28,657 bases of DNA from an uncultured Lachnospiraceae bacterium (lineage in GTDB: Bacteria > Bacillota > Clostridia > Lachnospirales > Lachnospiraceae), in NCBI GenBank assembly GCA_947594085.1, contig CANQEB010000003.1:1-28657 (forward strand), in the 5' to 3' direction. A program made the position numbers and the translations under genes. Of the stretch, positions 1 through 7,700 are shown in pieces (positions within the stretch are counted from its first letter, which is position 1; the number at the start of each line of letters is the position of its first letter). The notes under the pieces are model-generated. The model had not been told where the DNA came from and searched no databases. It saw only the letters and a program-made list of their open reading frames with translations.

Positions 1-476
1 ATTACCGGTGTGCGGTATTCTACCAAATTGTACTTTTCCAGCTTGCCGCCGGTCACGTTCAGGTAGCACTGCGCGCAGGCGTCGCAGCTCTTCTTCGTGA
101 GAGCCATGCCGTGATGTCCCGTATAGTTCAGCGAATTCGTGGCTGTGTATACGGGAAGCTCGGCGAGCTCGGCGATAGTCTGGACGCCCAGTCCGCAGGA
201 GATCACGAACACATTTTCCGTGCCTTCCGGGATCGCGTCCGCCAGCTTTTTCGCCGTCTGGGTCTTGTTGCACAAAAAGTCGACCTTCATACTGCCCGTG
301 ACCGTCTTGCCGCACTCGGCAGCGATCTTCGCGAACGCTTCGCATTCGGGCTCGTCCGTGGTCTCGAACTCTTTGAAGCATTTGTTACAGGCGATGACGA
401 ACAGATGGTCCTTGTCGGCAAGTACCGAAGCCAGCTCGTCATGCTCTTTCAACTGATACTTGGTATAGTTTTCCAA
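1..476 (-). CDS. MetV-like / MTHFR C-terminal domain protein, partial
   Basis: The 5' 158 codons of a gene that runs off the left edge. The product is rich in cysteine: C30 and C33 (CNKC), C45, C55, C69, C94 in a CGLGVQ motif, then C131, C134 and C137 (CDACAQC) followed by YLNVTGG. The CGxGVQ stretch, a GHHG turn, CxxCxxC and TGG in that order resemble the MTHFR C-terminal family (MetV-like), whose members bind iron-sulfur clusters and partner methylenetetrahydrofolate reductase in acetogens and other Clostridia. The usual ICP continuation after TGG is not seen; the chain continues KLEKYNLVEYRTP to the edge. I chose the TTG start because GAAGGTGGG lies about 7 nt upstream. An in-frame GTG at 488 and an ATG at 539 are alternatives. 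The family call is by motif memory; no MTHFR gene is visible beside it. Confidence 0.6.
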   Translation of the reverse strand, partial: MENYTKYQLKEHDELASVLADKDHLFVIACNKCFKEFETTDEPECEAFAKIAAECGKTVTGSMKVDFLCNKTQTAKKLADAIPEGTENVFVISCGLGVQTIAELAELPVYTATNSLNYTGHHGMALTKKSCDACAQCYLNVTGGKLEKYNLVEYRTPV

Positions 477-611
477 TTGCTCACCCACCTTCCATGAGGA
501 ATATGTAAATATACAAATCACGCATCGGTTCGCCGTCATCGCTTCAAGCCTCTGCACACGAATGAAAGGATGATAGACGAAGCGTCAGGATTTGTGAATA
601 TTGTATAAATA

Positions 612-640
612 AGTATAGCATAGAACCTCTTTATTATCCA
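612..640 (-). promoter_or_regulatory. Putative sigma-A promoter for the leftward MetV-like gene
   Basis: Read on the minus strand, a TGGATA box (635-640) and a TATACT box (612-617) are separated by 17 nt. The -10 is good and the -35 matches 4 of 6. It would give a leader of about 130 nt before the chosen TTG start. It faces away from the rightward kinase promoter, making 477-833 a divergent control region. Confidence 0.4.
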
Positions 641-679
641 GTCTAAATATAGGAGGAACGGAATTTTTTCTGTAATATT

Positions 680-708
680 TTGACAGATGCGCGACGCGGG
701 GGTATAAT
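680..708 (+). promoter_or_regulatory. Consensus sigma-A promoter of the hybrid kinase gene
   Basis: TTGACA at 680-685 and TATAAT at 703-708 are both perfect consensus hexamers with the optimal 17-nt spacer. Transcription would start near 715. A perfect match predicts high basal strength, so control would probably need a repressor or the leader. Confidence 0.85.
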
Positions 709-714
709 ACGGGT

Positions 715-833
715 GAAAATCGGCTCGTTCGGACGCGGGACATCCGCCGGCGACGCGCGTGAGCCGGGTGGAGGAAAGAGACAGGAACAGTGCCGGAAAT
801 TCAGACGGCGGAAATGTGGAGGTGTGCATACAC
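715..833 (+). other. GC-rich 5' leader of the kinase gene
   Basis: About 119 nt lie between the predicted transcription start and the chosen start codon. CGGCTC near 720 can pair with GAGCCG near 760, and an inner GCGG/CCGC hairpin has a five-base loop (GACAT). I recognise no known riboswitch class and there is no U-tract after the stem. With the minus-strand leader this accounts for the gene-free stretch 477-833. Confidence 0.3.
818..824 (+). promoter_or_regulatory. Ribosome binding site deciding the kinase start
   Basis: GGAGGTG sits nine bases before the ATG at 834, which opens a clean signal peptide. The same frame is open further upstream, but an upstream start at 759 would put 25 polar residues before that peptide. 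Confidence 0.75.
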
Positions 834-3068
834 ATGAAGGGCGTCAGATTCAGGAAGATATTTGTTACCGTGTGGATGATGGGGGTTCTTCTGTGTACCG
901 GACTGTATGCCGGCGCCGCGGAGACGGAGGCGTTGTCTGAGCGTACCGCGTACGAGGGGACAGGCTCCGCCGGGGCCGTGGATGCAGAAGGAACGGAACC
1001 GGAGACGGAGGCGCTTTCCGGTGAACCCGCATCGACGGGTGCGGAAGCCGACGGCGTTTTGGCGGATTTCACGCAGGAGGAGCGGGAGCGCAACGGGGAA
1101 TTCGGCGTCCTGAAGGTCGGCTATGTCAGCGACCGCAACCCGGTTTCCTTTAAGAATAAAGAGGGTGAGTTCGACGGCGTCTCCCGAAAGATTTTTGACC
1201 GGCTGCAGGAGATCAGCGGGCTGCAGTTTGAGTATGTGGCGCTGCCGAGCGGACCGGTGACGTATGATTACCTGCTGGGGGAAGGCTTCGACTTCGTGAC
1301 CAGTGTGGAGTACAACGAGGAGAACAAGAAGGCCCGGGGAATTTTGATCAGTCATCCCTACCTCACGAGCAAGAAGGTCGTGGTGGGGCGGCAGGATCTC
1401 GTGTTCGACGCGAACGCGAATCTGAGCGTGGCGGTCTCGACCGGCTCGCAGACGCTCAAAAAAGTCATGGCGGCCATGTATCCGAATTTCGAGCTGATCG
1501 ACTTTGACACGATGGAGGATTGCTTCGACGCCGTGAACGACGGCAAAGCGGACATCCTGATCCAGAACCAGTTCGTCGCGGAGCGCTACCTCTACAAGCC
1601 GGAGTATGAGAAGCTGATCGTCGTGCCGGTGATTGGCATGGATGACGAACTCTGCTTTTCGGCCGTGACGCCCCTTGAGGAGACGGAGGGAGAGGAGTGG
1701 GATCGCTGCGAGGAGCTCCTGAATGAGATCGACCGCGCGATCGCCCTGCTCACCGAGGATGAGGTGACGAATTATGTGATAGAAGGAACCATGGAAAACA
1801 TCTACGATCTCACCTACGGGGATCTTTTCTACCGCTACCGCTATGCGCTGCTCGTTCTGGCTGCGGCGTTTGTCCTGGTGCTTGTGATGATCGCGATGAT
1901 CGCCCGCTACCGTCTGCGGACGGCGGATGCGCAGGCGGAAGCGAAGGCGAAAGGCAATTTCCTCTCGACGATGAGCCATGAGATCCGCACGCCCTTAAAC
2001 GGCATGATCGGACTCAATTACCTGATGGAGCAGAACCTGGACGACCATCAGAAGATGAAGGATTACCTGCGCCAGTCGTCGGCGACGGCGAAATACCTGC
2101 AGTCCCTGATCAACGACATTCTGGACATGTCAAAGCTCGAGATGAACAAGATGGAACTGGTGAGCAGTCCGTTTTCCCTGAAGGACGCTCTGGCGGTGAT
2201 CGAGACGATCGAGAGGAGCCGCATGGCGGACAAGGAGATCGACTTCCGGATGGACATGGATGTTCCGCATCCGTTTATTGTGGGAGACGAGGTACGTCTG
2301 GAGCAGATCATACTGAACATCATCGACAACGCGTACAAGTTTACGCCCGCGGGCGGCAGCGTCCGTGTGCAGGTTCGGCAGACGCCGTCCGGAGACGGAA
2401 AAGCATCCACGGAGATCAAGGTGTCCGATACGGGCTGGGGGATCAGCGAGGAATTCCAACAGAAGATCTTCCACTCGTTCACGCAGGAGCGCAACACGGT
2501 CTCAAAGGGCAACCAGGGGACGGGGCTCGGCATGTCGATCAGCTATCTGCTCGCGGAACTGATGGGCGGGAGCCTGAGTGTCGAGAGCAAACTCGGACAC
2601 GGGAGCTGCTTCACCTTCTCTTTCCCGGCTGAGATCGTGCAGGAAGACCTCCGTACAGGCCGCCAGGAGACGGAGACGCGTGCGGGAGAGACCCCGGAGG
2701 ACTGCCATATCCTCATTGCGGAGGACAACGAGCTGAACGGCCAGATCCTCACGGAGATCCTGAGAGAAGAGGGATTCCGGACAAGCCTTGCCGTGAACGG
2801 GCAGGTGGCGGTCGACCTCTTCAAGGCGTCTGCCCAGGGCGAGTACAGTGCGATCCTCATGGATCTGAGGATGCCGGAGAAGGACGGCTACGAGGCGGCG
2901 AAAGAGATTCGCGCTCTGCCGCGCCCGGACGCGAAGACGGTCCGGATCTTCGCCTGCACCGCGGATTCCTTCCAGGAGGACCGCGAGAAGGCGATCGCGT
3001 GCGGGATGGACAATTTCGTCGCGAAGCCGGTGGACGTCAAGAAGCTGATCATGCTGCTGCGGTCGTAG
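834..3068 (+). CDS. Hybrid sensor histidine kinase with SBP-like sensor and receiver domain
   Basis: A 744-residue membrane sensor kinase. Residues 1-28 form a signal peptide, 30-80 an acidic Ala/Glu/Thr linker, about 88-320 an extracytoplasmic domain like family-3 solute-binding proteins (GVLKVGYVSDRNPVSF, then GEFDGVSRKIF), and 338-358 a single transmembrane helix. The cytoplasmic part has a HisKA domain with phospho-acceptor H382 in MSHEIRTPLNG, a HATPase_c domain with N-box NIIDNAYKF and G-boxes DTGWGIS and GTGLGMS, and a C-terminal receiver with acceptor D677 in LMDLRMP and conserved Lys in AKPVD. This layout is that of BvgS/EvgS-like kinases without a PAS domain. It probably binds a small amino acid or similar ligand outside the cell. 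No partner response regulator or Hpt protein is in the window, so the output is unknown. Its promoter is a perfect consensus. Confidence 0.93.
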   Translation: MKGVRFRKIFVTVWMMGVLLCTGLYAGAAETEALSERTAYEGTGSAGAVDAEGTEPETEALSGEPASTGAEADGVLADFTQEERERNGEFGVLKVGYVSDRNPVSFKNKEGEFDGVSRKIFDRLQEISGLQFEYVALPSGPVTYDYLLGEGFDFVTSVEYNEENKKARGILISHPYLTSKKVVVGRQDLVFDANANLSVAVSTGSQTLKKVMAAMYPNFELIDFDTMEDCFDAVNDGKADILIQNQFVAERYLYKPEYEKLIVVPVIGMDDELCFSAVTPLEETEGEEWDRCEELLNEIDRAIALLTEDEVTNYVIEGTMENIYDLTYGDLFYRYRYALLVLAAAFVLVLVMIAMIARYRLRTADAQAEAKAKGNFLSTMSHEIRTPLNGMIGLNYLMEQNLDDHQKMKDYLRQSSATAKYLQSLINDILDMSKLEMNKMELVSSPFSLKDALAVIETIERSRMADKEIDFRMDMDVPHPFIVGDEVRLEQIILNIIDNAYKFTPAGGSVRVQVRQTPSGDGKASTEIKVSDTGWGISEEFQQKIFHSFTQERNTVSKGNQGTGLGMSISYLLAELMGGSLSVESKLGHGSCFTFSFPAEIVQEDLRTGRQETETRAGETPEDCHILIAEDNELNGQILTEILREEGFRTSLAVNGQVAVDLFKASAQGEYSAILMDLRMPEKDGYEAAKEIRALPRPDAKTVRIFACTADSFQEDREKAIACGMDNFVAKPVDVKKLIMLLRS

Positions 3069-3137
3069 AGACACGGCGCGATATTTCAGGGGACTGCGCT
3101 TGAATCATGAGTATTCAAAAAAATACAGCCTGTCCGC

Positions 3138-3166
3138 TTGCAAGAACAGGTAAAGTATTATATACT
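3138..3166 (+). promoter_or_regulatory. Putative sigma-A promoter upstream of the SEC-C gene
   Basis: TTGCAA (3138-3143) and TATACT (3161-3166) are separated by exactly 17 nt. The kinase gene ends at 3068, so the SEC-C gene can be transcribed on its own with a leader of about 100 nt. The rest of 3069-3273 shows no gene. Confidence 0.5.
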
Positions 3167-3273
3167 TCTCGCAGGCACAATGAGCTGTGCAAAAAACGGA
3201 AAGCGTGGAAATCTCCGCGGAAGCAGGATGCCTGGTATAGCCAGGAATACAGAAAAAAGGATGGTAGAGTAAG

Positions 3274-3774
3274 ATGGGATTGTTGGAGACATGGAGAGAG
3301 ACAGCCTATTCACAGGAGGCGGACAAGAAGCAGTTGGAGCAATTCTGGGCGGATTATTTCAAGCAGGAGAAGGGCGTCTATGAGCAGCTTCTGGAGAACC
3401 CGGATGAGGCGGTTTCCGGCACGGTGAAGGAGCTCGCGGAGAAGTATGGGCTTTCGCTGATGACGATGGTCGGTTTCCTGGACGGGATCAATGACAGCCT
3501 GAAGAAACCAAATCCGATCGATGAGATGGAGGAGGATACGGTCGTCAGTCTCGATTTTGACAAAGAGAGTCTGTACAAGAATATGGTAGATGCGAAGGCG
3601 GACTGGCTCTATGGGCTCCCGGCATGGGAGAGGATTTTTGACGAGGAGAAGCGCAAGGCACTATATCTCGAGGCGAAGAAGATGCACACGGTTGTCAAGG
3701 GACCGAAGGTAGGCCGAAATGATCCGTGCCCGTGCGGAAGCGGAAAGAAATACAAGTATTGCTGCGGCCGGTAA
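3274..3774 (+). CDS. SEC-C metal-binding motif protein
   Basis: A 166-residue soluble, acidic and mostly helical protein. Its C-terminus carries the SEC-C motif in [20 protein letters not shown], with zinc ligands C152, C154, C163 and C164 (CxC-x8-CC), the motif also found at the end of SecA. The first 145 residues ([21 protein letters not shown], then [22 protein letters not shown]) look like the uncharacterised N-terminal domain of stand-alone SEC-C proteins common in Clostridia. The function is unknown; binding to ribosome, SecB-like or SecY partners is only suggested by the motif. The start has GGATGG about nine bases upstream. It has a likely promoter of its own and sits 63 bp before the DUF218 gene. 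Confidence 0.85.
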   Translation: MGLLETWRETAYSQEADKKQLEQFWADYFKQEKGVYEQLLENPDEAVSGTVKELAEKYGLSLMTMVGFLDGINDSLKKPNPIDEMEEDTVVSLDFDKESLYKNMVDAKADWLYGLPAWERIFDEEKRKALYLEAKKMHTVVKGPKVGRNDPCPCGSGKKYKYCCGR

Positions 3775-3837
3775 GCTGTCTGCTGAGGTGATGAAGGATA
3801 GTGGTCACCCGGCGTGCAGGAGTACATGGAGGACGAG

Positions 3838-4599
3838 ATGAAACATGTTTTGCAGACGGGATGCCTGGCACTGGGCATCCTTTGTTTTCTTTATTATATC
3901 GGAATCACGGCATATGCGGGGGTCCGGACAAGCTTCTCTTGGCTCTGGGTGCTCGCAGGATTCTTTTTCCTGCTGCTATGGCGGCTACAGATTCGCGCAG
4001 CGGCGAATCCGGAGATCGCTGCATTGCGGTATGCGGTGAGAGGCTTGTTCGTTTTGCTGATCGTTGCTGTGGCTGTGATCGTGCTGGTGGGAAGCCGTAT
4101 CGTGGCCGCGATGCATGCGCAGCCGGAGGCCGGGCTTGACTATGTGATCGTGCTGGGGGCGCAGGTGCGCGGCGAGCTTCCTTCGCGCGCGCTTCGCAGG
4201 CGGCTGGACCGGGCAGCGGAGTATGCGCGGGAGAACCCGGACACCAGGCTGATACTCTCGGGCGGACAAGGACCCGATGAGGGCATCAGCGAGGCGGAGT
4301 GCATGCGCCGCTATCTGACGGAGAAGGGGATCGAAGAAGGGCGTCTGCTTCTGGAGGACAAGTCGACGAGTACGAGGGAGAACCTGGAATTCTCAGCACA
4401 ATTTCTGGATCCCAGGACAGCTCGCGTCGGCGTGCTCACAAATAATTTTCATGTGTACCGCGCGATGATGCTGGCGCGAAGCCAGGGCTATGCGCACATC
4501 TCGGGCATTCCGGCGTTGGCCGATCCGGGTATGCAGCCACACAACGTGCTGCGGGAGATCTGTGGGGTGCTGGCGGAATGGGCGGTTGATGCTTTGTAG
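3838..4599 (+). CDS. Membrane protein with DUF218 (YdcF/ElyC-like) domain
   Basis: About 253 residues. Three transmembrane helices (about 7-29, 33-51 and 65-92) precede an extracytoplasmic or membrane-apposed DUF218 domain with its typical blocks: VLGAQV (105-110), SRALRRRLDRA, SGGQG (141-145), EDKSTSTREN (173-182) and TNNFHVYRAM (201-210). Proteins of this family (SanA, ElyC, YdcF) act in envelope integrity or polyprenyl-phosphate and sugar metabolism, but the biochemical reaction is not settled. The start is uncertain: ATG 3838 has GGAGGA four bases upstream, while ATG 3826 and GTG 3814 are in frame. It follows the SEC-C gene without a visible terminator and precedes the adhesin promoter by about 70 bp. 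Confidence 0.85.
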   Translation: MKHVLQTGCLALGILCFLYYIGITAYAGVRTSFSWLWVLAGFFFLLLWRLQIRAAANPEIAALRYAVRGLFVLLIVAVAVIVLVGSRIVAAMHAQPEAGLDYVIVLGAQVRGELPSRALRRRLDRAAEYARENPDTRLILSGGQGPDEGISEAECMRRYLTEKGIEEGRLLLEDKSTSTRENLEFSAQFLDPRTARVGVLTNNFHVYRAMMLARSQGYAHISGIPALADPGMQPHNVLREICGVLAEWAVDAL

Positions 4600-4670
4600 A
4601 TTTTGTTTCAGAAAACCCTCCAGAGATGGGCTCGCCGGGGCATATTCCTTTGAAAACTCCAAGAAATTTA

Positions 4671-4699
4671 TTGACAGAAAACTGCCTATAGAATACAAT
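4671..4699 (+). promoter_or_regulatory. Strong sigma-A promoter of the adhesin/glycan locus
   Basis: A perfect TTGACA (4671-4676), a 17-nt spacer and TACAAT (4694-4699, 5 of 6). Transcription would start near 4706, giving a short leader to the ATG at 4750. It is the last convincing promoter I can see on the plus strand, so it may drive everything to the right edge. Confidence 0.75.
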
Positions 4700-4737
4700 T
4701 ATGTTAATATATTTTAGAATCCTTCAGGGTGTCTGGG

Positions 4738-4744
4738 AAGGAGG
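4738..4744 (+). promoter_or_regulatory. Ribosome binding site deciding the adhesin start
   Basis: AAGGAGG five bases before ATG 4750. It rules out the in-frame GTG at 4729, which would place the Shine-Dalgarno inside the gene and add residues before the signal peptide. Confidence 0.8.
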
Positions 4745-4749
4745 ATGTT

Positions 4750-7700
4750 ATGAGAACATTAAAGAAAATAAAAAGGCGGCTTTGGGCTGTATTGCTGTGC
4801 CTGTGCATGTTTCTGTCTTCATTTGCTTTTGTGAATACGGCTTATACAATGGATGATGATTCCGGGCTGAAATCTGCTTCGGAGATCGAACCGGGTACAG
4901 AGACAAGCCTCGATGGTGTGGGGGGGGGTATAAGCGAATCTGACTCTGATCCTGCAGCGTCTTCTGACACAGAGCAGAGCGGGGGAGAATTTCCTGATAA
5001 AAATTCAGATTCCAATGAAAAAGAGAAATTGCCCGGATCATCGGATGATCCGGATTTAGATGAGATAGGATTCGGCGGACAGACGTCAGCCGTTCGAATC
5101 CTGTCTTTTATTGCGCTCAAAAATGAAATCCGGATACAGGAATATCTTGCGGGAACATCAATAGAAAAGCTTAATTTGCCAAATGAATTGGAAGCCGTAT
5201 GTTCGGAAGGAACGCGGATGATTCCCGTGAGGTGGAGTTCTGCTCCGGAGTTTGATGATTATGCGGAAGGAAAATATGTATTCCGTCCGAAGCTGGAAAA
5301 TGCGGCGGATTATGAAATGGCGGAAGGGGTCGAGTTTCCTTCCGTAACCGTAACTATTGTGCCAGCTCCGGTCAGTGGCGATGATGAGATATATGAAACT
5401 GAGCTGCAGACAGTCGGAGAGACGGAGCCGTCGAGTGAGTTGCAGACGGAACCATCAGGCGAACCGCAGACGGCCGGAGAGACGGAGCCGTCGAGTGAGT
5501 TGCAGACGGAACCATCAGGCGAGCCGCAGACGGCCGAAGAGACGGAGCAGACGGGCGAGCAGCAGACGGAGCCGTCAGGCGAACCGCAGACGGCCGAAGA
5601 GACGGAGCAGACAGGCGAATCAGAGGTATCCGGCAATCAGAATGAGACGGAAGTCCTGGAGACGATAAGCGGTCGATTCGTGGTGAAGAAACGGAAACCG
5701 TTCGCAGAAATATCGGCAACCGGTGGCCCAGAGACGAGTGGTGGTCTGGAAACGAGTGGTGATCTGGAAACGAGTGGTGATCTGGAAACGGAAGCCTCCG
5801 GCGGTCTGAAAGTTACTAAGGAGGTAACCGGTGACAGCGGTGATACGGAGAAACTCTGGGAGTTTACGGTTCATGCGGAGGCGTCAGGTAGTAATCTTAA
5901 CGGTACTTATGGTGACCTTGAATTTGTGGACGGGGTTGCCAGCTTCAGCCTGAAAAGTGGGGAGAGTGTGAAGGCTCCCAGGCTGCCGGCGGGAACCACC
6001 TATACTGTGACAGAGAAAGAAGCAAATCAGGATGGCTATACAACGACCATAACGGGAGAAGAGGGAAGCAATGGCGTTGCTGAAGGCAAAATCGAGGCAA
6101 ATGCGACAGGAGATCTGACGTATATAAATGACAAACCGGCGGCAGCAAAGCTTTCCCTGAACGTTTCGAAGAGACTGGAGAATGATACTCTGCTGAAGGC
6201 GGGCGCTTTTGAATTTACTCTGGAAGCATTGGGCGATGCGCCTATGCCGACAGAGGCAGGTGGCGAAAAAACGCTGACAGCGCACAATGGCGCGGGAAAA
6301 GCGGATGAAGCTCCTGCAAAAGCTGCGACTGCCGAGATTGAATTTGGAGAGATCACATATACAAAACCAGGCGTTTATAAATATACGATTACAGAGACAA
6401 ATGGCGGGGATAACAACATTGTTTATGACGAGACGTCTTATACGGTGACGGTGACTGTATCGGATAAGGGCGGCCGGCTGGAAGCCTCAGTGGACTATTC
6501 CCCTGCCTCTTCTGCCACGAGTCCAGGCAGCGCGCTGTTTACGAACAAACGTCTGACCGGAAGCCTCGAGCTGGAAAAGATTATAAGCGGTATGGCGGCA
6601 AGCGCAGAGGATACGTTTGCGTTCACGGTAACGCTTGATAATGACACGATCAACGGCTGGTATGGGAAGGAGCCTGCCGATAAAGACAATCCGCAAAGAG
6701 GCGACGGCATGTACTTTGATAAGGGCGTCGCACATATTACCCTGAAAGGTGGAGAAAACCGGAAGGCAGAAGGCCTGCCGGCAGGGACAAAGTATACTGT
6801 GACGGAAGCTGAGAGCGGAGATTATGCGGTTTCGGTTGCGGGCACGGGTACGATATCCGGGGCTGAGGCATCCGGCACGATTTCACCCGACGGCAGCGAA
6901 ATAGTAACATACACGAATGCGAAAGAGGCCGCGAAAGTTGTGTTGAAAGGCGTGAAAGAATTTCCGGATGCGCCGTCTGAAGGGATGACACACAGCTTTT
7001 TGCTTACCGCCGGAAACACGTCGGAGGGCAGAGACGCCAAATCGCCGATGCCGGAGGGCGGAGAGGGCGGCAGCATCACAGCCTCGCTTGAAGCCAACAG
7101 CGGCACATTCTCATTTGGCGCGATCACTTACAAAAAGGCGGGCAGTTATTACTACACGCTCACCGAGCAGAACGGCGGCAATAAGGCGGTCTCTTATGAT
7201 ACGACGACGTATAACATACGCGTCGATGTGACCAGTGACGTCGGACAGCTGAAAGGGACAGTATTCTATCAAAAAGGAAGCGGAGATTGGATCCAGGCGG
7301 ACGAGACGTCCGAAAAGCTTCCGGTATTCACGAACCGGATGAAAGCGACCGCATCCCTTAAGGTGAAAAAGATTTTGGACGTTGGCCCGCATGGAAGTCA
7401 TCTGGACGGGAAAACATTTACGTTCCGTCTGACAGCGCACGACGGCACGACGGTAATGCCGGCGAAGGATACGATAACGGTTACTGTTGACAAAACCCAT
7501 GCTGACGGGGAAGATAAATGGATCAACGTGAGCACGGAAGACTTCTTCGACGGCGTAGTTTTTGAGGAGGGAGAGTATTTCTATACCTTAAGTGAAGTGA
7601 ATGAGCATTCGCCGGGGATACATTATGATGAGAAGCATTACGAGGTCGAAGTAGATGTGTCTCTCACGTCGGAGGGTACGCTTCAGGCAGTGGTGAAGCT

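Noticed and set aside
715..833. A riboswitch in the kinase leader
   Set aside because: I compared it by eye with cobalamin, THF, TPP, c-di-GMP, glycine, FMN and ydaO motifs and saw none of their conserved cores; only generic GC-rich pairing remains.
801..1979. A 392-codon open frame on the minus strand opposite the kinase gene
   Set aside because: The translation is Arg/His/Leu-rich with no domain, and it mirrors the GC-biased third positions of the clearly coding plus strand.
3110..3128. TTGAAT/ATTCAA inverted repeat next to an A-run as a possible terminator
   Set aside because: The stem is AT-rich and only 6 bp, and there is no T-run on the side needed for either neighbouring gene.
3107..3427. 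An open frame on the plus strand before and into the SEC-C gene
   Set aside because: Low-complexity basic translation without a good ribosome site; it overlaps the well-supported SEC-C gene in another frame.
4729..4749. GTG 4729 as the adhesin start
   Set aside because: The AAGGAGG ribosome site lies inside this extension and fits ATG 4750, which opens directly into the signal peptide.
5401..5614. CRISPR array
   Set aside because: The 60-bp units are contiguous, in frame with a surface protein and have no spacers.
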